This document shows, piece after piece, positions 38,325 through 47,767 of a stretch of DNA of 64,000 nucleotides. The notes under the pieces were generated by a model, which was given only the letters and a program-made list of their open reading frames with translations, did not search any database and had not been told where the DNA came from. Both the position numbers and the translations under genes were made by a program. Source of the DNA: Agaribacillus aureus. Lineage in GTDB: Bacteria > Bacteroidota > Bacteroidia > Cytophagales > Cyclobacteriaceae. The stretch spans positions 496,001 through 560,000 of the forward strand of contig JAUJEB010000006.1 in the NCBI GenBank assembly GCA_030442055.1. The letters run 5' to 3'. Position 1 is the first letter of the stretch. Every line of letters begins with the position of its first letter.

Positions 38325-40868
38325 TTATTTTTCTCCTTGTTCTTTTTTGACTTTCTTTGTCTTGATGCGGAACTTGAGTTCGTCGCTTTTTCCATCGTGA
38401 TCGGCCACAATGATATCGCCATCGGACAGATCGCCCTTCAATATCTCCTCGGCAACAGGATCCTCGAGGTATTTCTGAATAGCGCGGTTTAAAGGTCGTG
38501 CGCCATATTGAGGATCATATCCTTTTTCCGAAAGAAAATCTTTGGCTTTATTAGTTAATTCTACTGAATAACCCATGGCATTGATACGTTCAAATAATTT
38601 GCCCAGTGACAAATCGATAATTTGATGAATGTGCTCCTTGTGCAATGAGTTAAATACAATAACATCGTCAAGTCTGTTCAAAAATTCCGGTCTGAAAGTC
38701 TTTTTCAGTGCATTTTGAATAGTGCTTTTCATAATGTCATCAGTGCTATCCTGTTTGGATTTGGTAGCAAATCCAATACCTGCGCCAAAGTCTTTCAGAT
38801 CTCTGACACCGATGTTGGAAGTCATGATGATAATAGTATTTCTGAAATCAACCCTTCTTCCGAGACCGTCGGTAAGAATACCATCATCTAAAACCTGCAA
38901 CAGCAAATTAAATACATCCGGATGCGCTTTTTCTATTTCGTCGAGTAGTACAACGCTGTAAGGCTTTCTTCTAACCTTTTCAGTTAACTGGCCGCCTTCC
39001 TCATAACCGACATATCCCGGAGGCGCTCCTACCAGCCTGGAGACTGAAAATTTCTCCATGTATTCACTCATGTCGATTCTTACCAGAGAGTCTTCCTTAT
39101 CAAAAAGGTACCTGGCCAGTTCTTTAGCCAATTCGGTTTTACCAACCCCGGTTGGTCCAAGAAATACAAATGACCCAATAGGTTTTTGAGGATCTTTCAA
39201 TCCCACCCTTGTTCTTTGTATGGCTTTCACCAGCTTGGTAATAGCTTCGTCCTGTCCGATAATCCGTCGCTGCAATTCTTCTGACATGCCCAAAAGCTTA
39301 ACACCTTCTTTTTGTGCTATTCTTTTGGTAGGGATACCGGTCATCATACCAATTACCTCTGCCACATTTTCCTCGTTGACCGTATACCTTTTTGTTTTTG
39401 TCTCATCTTCCCACTTATTTTTCGCCCTTTCGAGCTGCTCAATAAGCTTCTTTTCCTTATCTCTCAACTGGGCAGCCTCCTCGTATTTTTGACTTTTGAC
39501 TACCTTGTTTTTTTCCTTTTTTATGTTGTCAATAGACTCTTCAAATTTGGTTATTTCCGGCGGTACATGGATGTTTTTTATATGTACCCTGGCGCCAGCC
39601 TCATCTAAAACGTCAATGGCTTTGTCCGGCAAATAACGGTCGCTGATATAGCGATCCGATAATTTTACACAGGCATCGATGGCCTCAGCGGTATAATTAA
39701 CGTGATGATGCTCCTCGTATTTTTCTTTGATATTATCGAGTATCTGTATTGTTTCCTCGGGAGTGGTAGCATCTACCATCACCACCTGGAACCTTCTGGC
39801 GAGGGCGCCGTCCTTTTCAATATATTGACGGTACTCATCCAAAGTCGTCGCGCCAATGCATTGGATTTCTCCTCTTGCCAGCGCCGGTTTAAACATATTC
39901 GAAGCATCCAGTGAGCCCGAAGCGCCACCGGCACCTACAATGGTGTGTAATTCATCTATGAATAAGATCACCTCAGGGGATTTCTCCAATTCATTCATCA
40001 CGGCCTTCATTCTTTCTTCAAACTGGCCACGATACTTGGTGCCGGCTACTAAGGAAGCCAGGTCCAGCGTAACGACCCTTTTTCCGAACAGTACCCTTGA
40101 TACTTTTTTCTGCACGATCCGGAGGGCTAATCCTTCCGCGATGGCAGTTTTACCTACGCCGGGTTCTCCAATGAGAATAGGGTTATTTTTCTTCCTTCTA
40201 CTCAGTATTTGAGCAACACGTTCAATTTCCTTATCGCGTCCCACAATAGGGTCCATCTTATTCTCCTCTGCCAACTTGGTCAGGTCCCTGCCGAAATTGT
40301 CCAGTACTGGAGTCCTTGACTTTTCGGATGATTTGGAAGAGGATTCTTTTCCCGATGAGGAGCTTCCTCCAAACATCCTTGCTGAATCTTCATCGCTATC
40401 GTCAGTATCGGATGATGAACTCATGGGGTTTTCGGTCTGATATTCCAAAAGTTCTTTCACTGTTTCGTAGTTAACGTCAAATTTTTCTAACAACTGTGAG
40501 CTAATATTATCTTCATCTCTCAAAATTGACAGTAGGAGATGCTCCGTGCCAATCAATTGGCTCTTAAATATTTTTGCCTCCAGATAGGTTATCTTTAAGA
40601 CTTTTTCTGATTGTCGAGTAAGTGGGATATTGGCCAGATTCTTAACATTATTGGTGGCCGACCCTTTAGTTGCATGCTCAATAGCTGCTCTTAATTCGTC
40701 AAGGGATACGCCTAGTTTTTTCAACAAACTTATTGCCACTCCTTCACCTTCCCTAATCATGCCCAACAGTAAATGTTCTGTGCCAATATAATCATGACCA
40801 AGGCGGAGTGCTTCCTCTCTGCTAAGTGAAATTACTTCCTTTACCCTATTTGAAAATTTTGCCTCCAT
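38325..40868 (-). CDS. clpC: ATP-dependent Clp protease ATP-binding subunit ClpC
   Basis: An 847-residue Hsp100 protein. Two Clp_N repeats (about 1-145), a serine-rich linker (about 145-185), AAA module 1 (Walker A GEPGVGKTAIAE, Walker B VILFIDELHTI), a UVR segment (about 415-460) marking ClpC rather than ClpB or ClpA, AAA module 2 (GPTGVGKTELAK, VLLDEIEKAHPD) and the D2-small domain. It unfolds substrates for the ClpP protease. The tail is lysine-rich (KKVKKEQGEK). Confidence 0.97.
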   Translation of the reverse strand: MEAKFSNRVKEVISLSREEALRLGHDYIGTEHLLLGMIREGEGVAISLLKKLGVSLDELRAAIEHATKGSATNNVKNLANIPLTRQSEKVLKITYLEAKIFKSQLIGTEHLLLSILRDEDNISSQLLEKFDVNYETVKELLEYQTENPMSSSSDTDDSDEDSARMFGGSSSSGKESSSKSSEKSRTPVLDNFGRDLTKLAEENKMDPIVGRDKEIERVAQILSRRKKNNPILIGEPGVGKTAIAEGLALRIVQKKVSRVLFGKRVVTLDLASLVAGTKYRGQFEERMKAVMNELEKSPEVILFIDELHTIVGAGGASGSLDASNMFKPALARGEIQCIGATTLDEYRQYIEKDGALARRFQVVMVDATTPEETIQILDNIKEKYEEHHHVNYTAEAIDACVKLSDRYISDRYLPDKAIDVLDEAGARVHIKNIHVPPEITKFEESIDNIKKEKNKVVKSQKYEEAAQLRDKEKKLIEQLERAKNKWEDETKTKRYTVNEENVAEVIGMMTGIPTKRIAQKEGVKLLGMSEELQRRIIGQDEAITKLVKAIQRTRVGLKDPQKPIGSFVFLGPTGVGKTELAKELARYLFDKEDSLVRIDMSEYMEKFSVSRLVGAPPGYVGYEEGGQLTEKVRRKPYSVVLLDEIEKAHPDVFNLLLQVLDDGILTDGLGRRVDFRNTIIIMTSNIGVRDLKDFGAGIGFATKSKQDSTDDIMKSTIQNALKKTFRPEFLNRLDDVIVFNSLHKEHIHQIIDLSLGKLFERINAMGYSVELTNKAKDFLSEKGYDPQYGARPLNRAIQKYLEDPVAEEILKGDLSDGDIIVADHDGKSDELKFRIKTKKVKKEQGEK

Positions 40869-40976
40869 ACGCTATGGTGTAATTTGTATATATAAATCTA
40901 AATTATTTTTGCTAATTATTTGATCTTCTTTTTAAGAATTTCTTATTCGTTTTATGATTATGTAATAAAAACGAAT

Positions 40977-41642
40977 TTAATTCTTTATTTGTTCGGCTTT
41001 GTCTGCCATTGATTTATTCAGAATCAATGATGCCCCCGGACCTTCACAAAACAATAAATCAATAATACTCAGATTACCGGCAAAGTCTTTGCCAAAAATT
41101 TGATTGTAAGCATAGCCTCTGTAAATACCTCTGTCCTGATAGCTCATTTTTGGTAAAATTAGTGATCTTAAATCTAAAACAGGACTTTTTGGATTAAAAT
41201 CATAATTATCAGTGAATTTTATATGCTTTTTTATTTCCAGATATTCAAGACATTTTGTCAGCAATTTCAAATTCAAGTCAAACAAAAAGGGCTCCTTCGA
41301 AAACAGTATGGATTCAAAACCATCCCGATAATATTCAAAAAAAGGAGATTTGCCATACGCCGAAGTAATAGTTCTCCAGTGATCCTTTAACCAACTCTGC
41401 CTGTAATCAATTTTAATATCTTTAATTTTTCGCGCCCCCTTTTTTATAGGAATACTCATTACTTCAATCTTATTGGCAGACCTGACATAACATCTGTTCC
41501 GATAGGTTTGTTTCACAAAATTCTCAGCAGCCTCAATGGTTACCTCTTCGCTGTTCATAAAAGCAATAAAGTATTCCAGATTTGGCAGGTACTGCAATTC
41601 TATTAAAACAGGACGCCCTTTAATCAATTCGAGGTCGATCAA
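40977..41642 (-). CDS. WbqC family protein
   Basis: A 221-residue protein with the WbqC-like pattern: ELQYLPNLEYFIAFMNSEEV near the start, KQTYRNRCYVRSANKIEVMS, SWLKDHWRTITSAYGKSPFF, and NLSIIDLLFCEGPGASLIL at the end. The family occurs in polysaccharide clusters and near lipoprotein or signal peptidase genes in Bacteroidota; its reaction is not firmly known. It lies between yrdC-like and clpC on the same strand. Confidence 0.85.
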   Translation of the reverse strand: MIDLELIKGRPVLIELQYLPNLEYFIAFMNSEEVTIEAAENFVKQTYRNRCYVRSANKIEVMSIPIKKGARKIKDIKIDYRQSWLKDHWRTITSAYGKSPFFEYYRDGFESILFSKEPFLFDLNLKLLTKCLEYLEIKKHIKFTDNYDFNPKSPVLDLRSLILPKMSYQDRGIYRGYAYNQIFGKDFAGNLSIIDLLFCEGPGASLILNKSMADKAEQIKN

Positions 41643-41778
41643 ATCTTTAACTATTAATCTTCTACTTTAGTGTAATGTAACCTGAAAGATACTATTATTT
41701 ATTCACTATCCAGATTGAATCATCCGGATTCCGCTAATTTTTATGCAGAAAATCACATGCCTCCTGGATAGACAGTCG

Positions 41779-42402
41779 TTATAACTCTAATTGACCAAGC
41801 CCCTCTCTTAATATTTTAATTTCTTCTTTCGTACAATCGACTACCGTTGAAGGGATATTTTTTCCCATGCCCCCGTCGATCACGATGTCAACCTGGTGTT
41901 TAAAATCTTCGAAGATCAATTCCGGATCGGTGGTATACTCAATAATTTCATCTTCGTCTTTGATAGAGGTGGTCATGATCGGGTTTTGCAATTGCGCGAC
42001 GATATCCCTCGTAATGGCATTATCCGGGATCCTGATGCCAATGGTCTTTTTTTTTACTTTTAAGATTTTTGGTACAGCGCTATTGGCCTCCAAAATAAAT
42101 GTAAATGGTCCCGGCAAGGATTTTTTCATCAGCTTATATATGGGCGTTGATAAATTTTTGACATACTTCGAAGCGCTGCTGATATCAGCGCAAATAAATG
42201 AAAATTGATACTTGCCGGATTTAATACCTTTAATATTGCATAGTTTTTCAATAGCCCTCGCATCATAAATGTTGCAACCGATCCCGTAAACGGTGTCGGT
42301 AGGATAGATAATAATGCCTCCGTTTTGCAAGGTGTTAACGACGGCATTAATTTTTTTTGGATCGGGATTTTCGGGGTAAAGTTTTAATAGCTGCGCGGGC
42401 AT
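41779..42402 (-). CDS. Sua5/YciO/YrdC-family protein (L-threonylcarbamoyladenylate synthase-like)
   Basis: A 207-residue single-domain protein with the YrdC core: [20 protein letters not shown], the KGIKSGKY basic strand, [11 protein letters not shown] and TIGIRIPDN. The family makes threonylcarbamoyl-AMP for tRNA t6A at A37. The lack of a C-terminal Sua5 domain and the [11 protein letters not shown] segment also fit the YciO branch, whose activity is weaker or different. Which branch applies cannot be settled by eye. Confidence 0.85.
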   Translation of the reverse strand: MPAQLLKLYPENPDPKKINAVVNTLQNGGIIIYPTDTVYGIGCNIYDARAIEKLCNIKGIKSGKYQFSFICADISSASKYVKNLSTPIYKLMKKSLPGPFTFILEANSAVPKILKVKKKTIGIRIPDNAITRDIVAQLQNPIMTTSIKDEDEIIEYTTDPELIFEDFKHQVDIVIDGGMGKNIPSTVVDCTKEEIKILREGLGQLEL

Positions 42403-42560
42403 GAAATCATTATTTGCTTTGGTGGCATTGAAAGTCTGGCAAAATATAAATCTTTGTACCCAACTTCAAACTAATTCGAAAGTTATTAAAAACTTGGTTT
42501 TGTAAACTAATTTGTATTTTTATCAATTGATTTTTTGACAATTACATTAAATTACGGTCA

Positions 42561-43595
42561 GTGAAGAAACGGAATATATTTTTAGTATTGTTTATTGGCT
42601 TTTGGGTAGTGGTGAGTTCACTAGCCTTTTACGGGTATCAAGCATTCAAATCTCCCAATATTTTAGTGGGAGCGGAGGCAAAGGTATTACTGATTCACAA
42701 AGGAGCAGATTTTAAGACGGTGCAAGATTCTCTGAGGACTGGCCGGTTTTTGAAAGATCCGGTTGCTTTTGGTTTTTTAGCCAAAATATTAAAGTACCAT
42801 GAAAATGTAAAGCCAGGCAGATACCTGCTCAAGCCCAACATGTCAAACCTCGAGGCCATCCGCTATCTAAGGTCCGGCAATCAGCTGCCGGTGGATGTTA
42901 CTTTTAACAATATCAGGTTAAAAGAAGATCTGGCGGAAAAAATTACCAAGAACCTGGAAATAACCAAGGCAGCATTCCTGGCGGCGCTGAACGACCCCGC
43001 CATGACTGGAAAGTACGGCTATAGTCCTGAAAATATCATGACGATGTTTCTGCCCAATACTTATGAAGTTTATTGGAATGTCAGTGTTGAAGGTCTTTTC
43101 GATCGTATGAGCCAGGAGCATCAGAAGTTCTGGAGCGAAGAACGAAAGGGAAGGGCGACAGAAATAGGGTTATCGCCGGTGGAAGTATCGGTGCTGGCTT
43201 CCATTGTTTACGCTGAAAATAGTAAAACCGATGAAATACCCAGAATAGCCGGGTTGTACATGAACAGACTGAAGAGAAACATCGCCCTTCAGGCAGACCC
43301 GACTTTAATTTTTGCCGCACAGGATTTTACCATTAAAAGGGTACTGAATAAACACAAGGAAATAGAGTCACCTTATAATACCTATAAATACACCGGGCTT
43401 CCTCCTGGGCCTATTAACCTGCCACCTGTCGTAGTGCTGAAAGGCGTACTGAATTACGAAGATCACAACTATATATATATGTGTGCCAAAGAAGATTTTT
43501 CGGGATATCACAATTTTGCCACCAATCTGAGAGAACACTTAAACAACGCGGCAAGATATCAGAGGGCTTTGAACAAGGCAAAATTATACAGATAA
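42561..43595 (+). CDS. mltG: Endolytic peptidoglycan transglycosylase MltG
   Basis: A 344-residue protein with one N-terminal membrane segment (about 5-25) and the YceG domain: LASIVYAENSKTDEIPRIAG with the catalytic Glu, LYMNRLKRNIALQADPTLIF, and YNTYKYTGLPPGPI. It cleaves nascent glycan strands at the periplasmic face. The start is GTG at 42561. A thioesterase gene follows 3 bp after the stop, and yihY follows that. Confidence 0.94.
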   Translation: MKKRNIFLVLFIGFWVVVSSLAFYGYQAFKSPNILVGAEAKVLLIHKGADFKTVQDSLRTGRFLKDPVAFGFLAKILKYHENVKPGRYLLKPNMSNLEAIRYLRSGNQLPVDVTFNNIRLKEDLAEKITKNLEITKAAFLAALNDPAMTGKYGYSPENIMTMFLPNTYEVYWNVSVEGLFDRMSQEHQKFWSEERKGRATEIGLSPVEVSVLASIVYAENSKTDEIPRIAGLYMNRLKRNIALQADPTLIFAAQDFTIKRVLNKHKEIESPYNTYKYTGLPPGPINLPPVVVLKGVLNYEDHNYIYMCAKEDFSGYHNFATNLREHLNNAARYQRALNKAKLYR

Positions 43596-43598
43596 GAT

Positions 43599-44006
43599 AT
43601 GTACGAAAGTTCAGTAAAAATCAGGGTGAGGTATAGTGAAACGGATCAGATGGGGTATGTTTATTATGGTAACTATGCGGGTTATTATGAAGTGGCCAGG
43701 GTTGAAAGTCTCAGAAGTCTGGGATTTGCCTATAAAGAGCTGGAAGGGCAGGGTGTGATGATGCCGGTGTTGGAAAACAAAACCAAATTTCTGGCGCCTG
43801 CCAAATATGATGAGCTGCTAACAATTAAAGCCAGGATTGCCAGTCGCCCGGGTGTGAGGATCATCTTTCATTATGAGATATATAACGAACAGTCCGAATT
43901 GATCAATACGGGGGAGACTGTTTTGGCCTTTGTCAATATGACTTCAGGCCGCCCGTGCCGCCCACCCCAGGTGATGCAGGATCTGCTGGATCCTTATTTT
44001 AATTAA
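43599..44006 (+). CDS. Acyl-CoA thioesterase, YbgC-like (hotdog fold)
   Basis: A 135-residue 4HBT-family protein: VRYSETDQMGYVYYGNYAGY carries the catalytic Asp and is followed by the long hotdog helix. FHYEIYNEQSELINTGETVL is the central strand pair. It probably cleaves short or medium acyl-CoA thioesters in the cytoplasm. It lies 3 bp after mltG and 17 bp before yihY, so the three are likely one operon. Confidence 0.88.
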   Translation: MYESSVKIRVRYSETDQMGYVYYGNYAGYYEVARVESLRSLGFAYKELEGQGVMMPVLENKTKFLAPAKYDELLTIKARIASRPGVRIIFHYEIYNEQSELINTGETVLAFVNMTSGRPCRPPQVMQDLLDPYFN

Positions 44007-44023
44007 GAATGATTAACTAGGCA

Positions 44024-44980
44024 ATGAAGAGAAGGATTATCACATATATTATGAATTCTCCAATGTTTCATTGGATCATTGCGCTGTTGAAAAAGATACG
44101 TTTCAAGAAAGCCAATGTCTCGTTATATGATGTGATCAAGATCTTTTTGGAGAAGCTGACCAAGGATGAGGTAATAGAGAGGGCGGAGGCCGTTGCTTTC
44201 AACTTTACACTTTCGATTTTCCCGGCTGTCATTTTTCTTTTCACCCTTATACCATTTGTTCACCAGTGGATACCGGATGTAAGTACTGAAAACATCATGG
44301 AGTTCATCGGCAATATGATGCCTCCAAGTATGTATGATGTTATATCATCGACCGTGGAAGATATTATCAGCAAGCAGCGGGGTGGACTATTGACATTTGG
44401 TGCCCTGTTTTCATTGGTATTATCTACCAGCGGTATGCTGGCGTTGATGAAAGCCTTTAACGCCTGTTATAAAACAGTCGAAAAGCGTGGGTTCTTTAAA
44501 ACCAGGTTAATTGCTACCGGGCTTACCATGATGCTGGCATTTGTATTGATCCTGGCCATCATATTACTCATTGTAGGAAATTTTGTTGTCAACCTGATCA
44601 ACTCTGAGCTAAGCTGGCTGGACCTGGATGCTTATGTGGTAAACCTGTTGCTGATATTAAGATTTGTGGTGATATTTATCGTTTTCTTCCTGGCGATTTC
44701 TTTTATCTATTACTTCGGTCCCGCCGTACACTATAACTGGCGCTTTTTCTCTATCGGTTCTTTTTTGGCCACCCTGCTTTGCCTGGGTATTTCGTATACC
44801 TTTTCTTTTTACGTCACCAATTTTGGCACCTATAATAAATTGTACGGGTCGATAGGCGTACTGATAGCCCTGATGATATGGCAATTGATATTGTCCGTGG
44901 TGTTATTGGTGGGCTACGAGTTAAATGCCAGCATCCACAAGGCACACTCTATCGTAACCGATCCTGTGGAAAATGAATAA
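44024..44980 (+). CDS. YihY/BrkB family inner membrane protein
   Basis: A 318-residue protein with six predicted membrane segments and the YihY signature (RAEAVAFNFTLSIFPAVIFL; LLTFGALFSLVLSTSGMLAL; NFGTYNKLYGSIGVLIALMI). The biochemical function of the family is not settled; it was once mis-assigned as RNase BN. It ends the mltG operon. The tRNA-Ser gene starts 83 bp later. Confidence 0.92.
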   Translation: MKRRIITYIMNSPMFHWIIALLKKIRFKKANVSLYDVIKIFLEKLTKDEVIERAEAVAFNFTLSIFPAVIFLFTLIPFVHQWIPDVSTENIMEFIGNMMPPSMYDVISSTVEDIISKQRGGLLTFGALFSLVLSTSGMLALMKAFNACYKTVEKRGFFKTRLIATGLTMMLAFVLILAIILLIVGNFVVNLINSELSWLDLDAYVVNLLLILRFVVIFIVFFLAISFIYYFGPAVHYNWRFFSIGSFLATLLCLGISYTFSFYVTNFGTYNKLYGSIGVLIALMIWQLILSVVLLVGYELNASIHKAHSIVTDPVENE

Positions 44981-45062
44981 AAAGAAAAAACTTTTACCAC
45001 CACCCTTTGTCAAAAGAAAATAAAAATTTACATTTGCAGCCTTAAAGTAATGAACGACCATT

Positions 45063-45147
45063 AGAGGAGTGGCGGAGTGGTCGAACGCGGCGGTCTTGAA
45101 AACCGTTGTACCGCGAGGTACCGGGGGTTCGAATCCCTCCTCCTCTG
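45063..45147 (+). tRNA. tRNA-Ser (anticodon UGA)
   Basis: An 85-nt class II tRNA. Acceptor stem AGAGGAG/CTCCTCT (7 bp), anticodon loop CTTGAAA with anticodon TGA, a long variable arm (GTACCGCGAGGTAC), and a T arm with loop TTCGAAT. Discriminator G as expected for serine. CCA is not encoded. It reads UCA codons and others in the UCN box through wobble. Confidence 0.97.
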
Positions 45148-45161
45148 CTGATTCAGTTGAG

Positions 45162-45184
45162 AGCAACAGATATTTGCTGTTGCT
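45162..45184 (+). terminator. Hairpin after tRNA-Ser, likely terminator
   Basis: AGCAACAG and CTGTTGCT form a perfect 8-bp stem with a 7-nt loop, 14 bp after the tRNA end, followed by a short TT-rich stretch. It is the expected place for tRNA transcript termination. A longer related stem (CAGCAACAG-type arms) occurs at 49976-50010. Confidence 0.6.
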
Positions 45185-45269
45185 TTCGACTTTCAAATAG
45201 CTATTTTTGTGTTTCAAATTTTTTGTGTAAAACAACCAACCCCTACGCTTCTTCATACGGCAAAATACC

Positions 45270-45446
45270 ATGACAATAGTGGTCGCAAAATACAAGCGAT
45301 TGTGGGGACATTCAGAATGGGAAACAATTAAAATCGAGGTTGTTGAAAACCTTTCTCTAGATCTAAGTAGTCCAATGGTTGTACCATTAATTAATTGTAG
45401 TAAGCCCGAATTCAATTTCCTTATCCAAGGTACACAAAATTGTTAA
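45270..45446 (+). CDS. Possible 58-residue protein, uncertain
   Basis: An ATG-started open frame (MTIVVAKYKRLWGHSEWE onward) that ends at TAA. The composition is protein-like, mixing hydrophobic and acidic residues, but no ribosome-binding site or family was recognised. It may be a small gene, a remnant of a larger gene that used to sit after the tRNA, or chance. Confidence 0.2.
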   Translation: MTIVVAKYKRLWGHSEWETIKIEVVENLSLDLSSPMVVPLINCSKPEFNFLIQGTQNC

Positions 45447-45504
45447 TATCTTAGGTTCAGTTTTTACCTAACATACTTATGAAATTATTATTAAAATTTT
45501 TTAA

Positions 45505-45540
45505 TTAGCACATTGTTTTAAATTAACACATTGTTTTAAA
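45505..45540. repeat. Tandem duplication of 18 bp upstream of the carrier-protein gene
   Basis: TTAGCACATTGTTTTAAA is followed immediately by TTAACACATTGTTTTAAA (17 of 18 identical). The end lies 39 bp before the ACP start codon, within the likely promoter region of the cluster. It may be a pair of regulator sites or a replication-slippage product. Confidence 0.6.
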
Positions 45541-45579
45541 ATTTAGTGCTTAATAATGTAAATAATAAAGAGGGAGAAT

Positions 45580-45804
45580 ATGGAGAAAAAATTGTTAGAG
45601 ATATTTAATACAGTTCTTACAAATAGAAGTAAAGAAGCTATAAAGGGATTAACTCCGAATATGCATTTAAGAAATGATATTGGATTTGATAGCCTTGATC
45701 TGGCTGAATTGACAGTAAGAATTGAAGCGGAGTTCGATATAGATATTTTTGAAGATGGTATAATTAACACAGTTAATGAAGTATTTGATAAACTCGAGCG
45801 ATAA
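45580..45804 (+). CDS. Acyl carrier protein (phosphopantetheine-binding)
   Basis: A 74-residue acidic protein of the ACP fold. The attachment site is Ser38 in GFDSLDLAELTV, preceded by the usual NDIGFD. It would carry an acyl or aminoacyl group on a phosphopantetheine arm. It is separate from the fatty-acid operon at 15-22 kb and differs from a housekeeping AcpP in its irregular N-terminus (TNRSKEAIKGLTPNMHL), so it is probably dedicated to this cluster. Its TAA overlaps the ATG of the ligase (TAATG). Confidence 0.93.
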   Translation: MEKKLLEIFNTVLTNRSKEAIKGLTPNMHLRNDIGFDSLDLAELTVRIEAEFDIDIFEDGIINTVNEVFDKLER

Positions 45805-47039
45805 TGTCGGATAAATATTTTTATATCGATTGCCAAAGAGGTTTAAAAGTTGAATTTAATAAACTTATAGATGATGTGAACGAAAGCAGTACTTATAGTA
45901 AGTATTGTTTAACCCATGATTATTATCAAATTTTTAAAAATATAATTGTTTCCTTATTGATAGATAAGCCTATTTATTTATTAGATTACGATTTTTCTAC
46001 TGAGGAAATAAATCAGCTTACCGGAATTGATATTAAGAATCAGTCTCTACAATCGATTGCTATCAAAGAAGTAAACAATATTGATGACCTTATTAAGCGA
46101 ATTAAAAAAGTACAAAAATGGAGAGTCTTTTTATTTACTTCTGGGACAACAGGCGTTCCTAAGAAAATATCTCACAATTTTTCTTCGATTACCAGGATGG
46201 TTAAGGTTACGGAAAAGCACGCTAATGACGTTTGGGGATTTGCTTACAACCCAACACATATGGCAGGAATGCAAGTCTTTTTTCAGGCACTGCTAAACAA
46301 GAATACAATTGTAAGACTTTTTGGTTTGTCAAAGGATGAAATTATTAAAAGTATTGCTAATGAAAAAGTTACCCATATTTCAGCGACCCCCACATTTTAT
46401 AGGTTACTATTACCTGTAGAACAACAAATAACATCTGTAAAAAGAGTCACGTCAGGTGGTGAGAAATTGGATGTCAATATTGCCAATAAATTAAGGGTTG
46501 CATTTGTAAATGCTAAAATATTGAACGTTTATGCATCAACAGAGGCAGGAACAATTTTTGCGTCAGAAGGTGAAATCTTTTCTATAAATCAGATTCATGA
46601 AAATTTAATAAAAATTGTTAATGAGGAATTGTACATAAAAGCAGACCTATTGGGTAATTCAGATAATTACAAGCTAGAAGGAGATTGGTATGCTACTGGA
46701 GATTTAGTTGAAATAATATCAGAATCACCGTTAAAGTTTCGATTTTCTTCCAGAAAAAATGAAATGATAAATGTTGGTGGTTACAAGGTAAACCCTTATG
46801 AAGTTGAAGATGCACTTCTTTCAATTGAATCAATTAGTAATGCATTAGTTTATTCCAAGAAAAATTCGGTATTGGGTAATATTGTGTGTGCTGATATTGT
46901 CTGTGACAACAAGTCATTATCGATTCCTGAAATAAGTAAAATATTGCGTACGAAGATTCAAGAATTTAAGATTCCAAGAATCATAAATTTTGTAACAAAA
47001 GTTGAACAAACAAGAACAGGCAAGAAAATCAGAAAATGA
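45804..47039 (+). CDS. AMP-forming acyl/aminoacyl ligase, short form
   Basis: A 411-residue ANL-superfamily adenylating enzyme. It has the P-loop FTSGTTGVPKK, the A5 motif NVYASTEAGTI, YATGDLVEI (A7), RKNEMINVGGYKVNPYEVED (hinge and A8), and the C-terminal catalytic Lys in RTGKKIRK. The core motifs are complete though the protein is about 100 residues shorter than most acyl-CoA ligases, mostly at the N-terminus. It overlaps the ACP gene by 1 bp and the SDR gene by 4 bp. The likely role is to activate a small carboxylic acid and load it on the neighbouring ACP; the acid is unknown. Confidence 0.9.
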   Translation: MSDKYFYIDCQRGLKVEFNKLIDDVNESSTYSKYCLTHDYYQIFKNIIVSLLIDKPIYLLDYDFSTEEINQLTGIDIKNQSLQSIAIKEVNNIDDLIKRIKKVQKWRVFLFTSGTTGVPKKISHNFSSITRMVKVTEKHANDVWGFAYNPTHMAGMQVFFQALLNKNTIVRLFGLSKDEIIKSIANEKVTHISATPTFYRLLLPVEQQITSVKRVTSGGEKLDVNIANKLRVAFVNAKILNVYASTEAGTIFASEGEIFSINQIHENLIKIVNEELYIKADLLGNSDNYKLEGDWYATGDLVEIISESPLKFRFSSRKNEMINVGGYKVNPYEVEDALLSIESISNALVYSKKNSVLGNIVCADIVCDNKSLSIPEISKILRTKIQEFKIPRIINFVTKVEQTRTGKKIRK

Positions 47040-47761
47040 AAAATATAATTGTTACAGGTGCATCCAGAGGTGTTGGTTTTAATATAACAGAGACATTAGT
47101 TAAAGAATATTACCATGTAATTGCAATCAACAGAAATGTTTCTGATGCTTTAAAGGACTTACAGATTAAATTTCCTGATTCCTTGACCATTATTCCATAT
47201 GACTTAGCGGATACAGAAAACATTCATTCCAAAATATTTAAGGAGGAAATAACCTATGATAAATCAATTCATGGTTTAATTAACAATGCGGCGATGGCTT
47301 ATGATGATATTATTACAAATATCAATTTTAAAAGACTCGAAGGAATGTATAAAGTTAATGTATTCTCCCCAATGATTTTAACCAAATATGCGATTAGACA
47401 CATGTTATTACATAAAGTAGCTGGAAGTATAATTCATATTTCAAGCATTAGTGCTCATACTGGTTATAAAGGACTGTCAATGTATGCATCGACCAAAGGA
47501 GCTCTGGAATCTTTTTCCAAAAATACCGCACGAGAATGGGGAGAGGTAGGGATTAGGTCTAATTGCATTGTACCTGGTTTTATGGAAACAGAAATGAGTT
47601 CTGGTTTGAATTCTCAGCAAAAGGATAGGATATATAAAAGAACTAGCCTTAAAAAACCTACTTTTATTGAATCAGTTTCAAAAACCGTATCATTTTTACT
47701 TTCAGATGATGCATTTTCAATTACAGGGCAGAACATTCATGTGGATAGTGGAACAATTTAA
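47036..47761 (+). CDS. Short-chain dehydrogenase/reductase, FabG-like
   Basis: A 241-residue classical SDR. NAD(P) motif TGASRGVGF, NNAAMAYDD, catalytic Ser in HISSISAHTG and the YASTK pair (Tyr, Lys), then VPGFMETEM. The catalytic Asn, Ser, Tyr and Lys all seem present. In this setting it may reduce a carrier-bound 3-oxo group, as FabG does, or oxidise or reduce a sugar. It overlaps the ligase by 4 bp (ATGA) and is 6 bp before the AAC(3)-like gene. Confidence 0.9.
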   Translation: MKNIIVTGASRGVGFNITETLVKEYYHVIAINRNVSDALKDLQIKFPDSLTIIPYDLADTENIHSKIFKEEITYDKSIHGLINNAAMAYDDIITNINFKRLEGMYKVNVFSPMILTKYAIRHMLLHKVAGSIIHISSISAHTGYKGLSMYASTKGALESFSKNTAREWGEVGIRSNCIVPGFMETEMSSGLNSQQKDRIYKRTSLKKPTFIESVSKTVSFLLSDDAFSITGQNIHVDSGTI

Positions 47762-47767
47762 ATAGTT

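Larger units (their letters stand above)
45148..45579. other. Gap between tRNA-Ser and the carrier-protein gene cluster
   Basis: 432 bp. It holds the tRNA terminator hairpin (45162-45184), a 58-codon open frame at 45270-45446 that cannot be confirmed as a gene, and an 18-bp tandem duplication (45505-45540) just upstream of the cluster. Base composition becomes more AT-rich through this stretch. No integrase or its remnant was recognised. Confidence 0.5.

Noticed and set aside
45580-45804. Carrier protein as partner of the PKS at the window start
   Set aside because: It is 40 kb away and embedded in its own operon; the PKS probably has its own carrier domain beyond the window edge.
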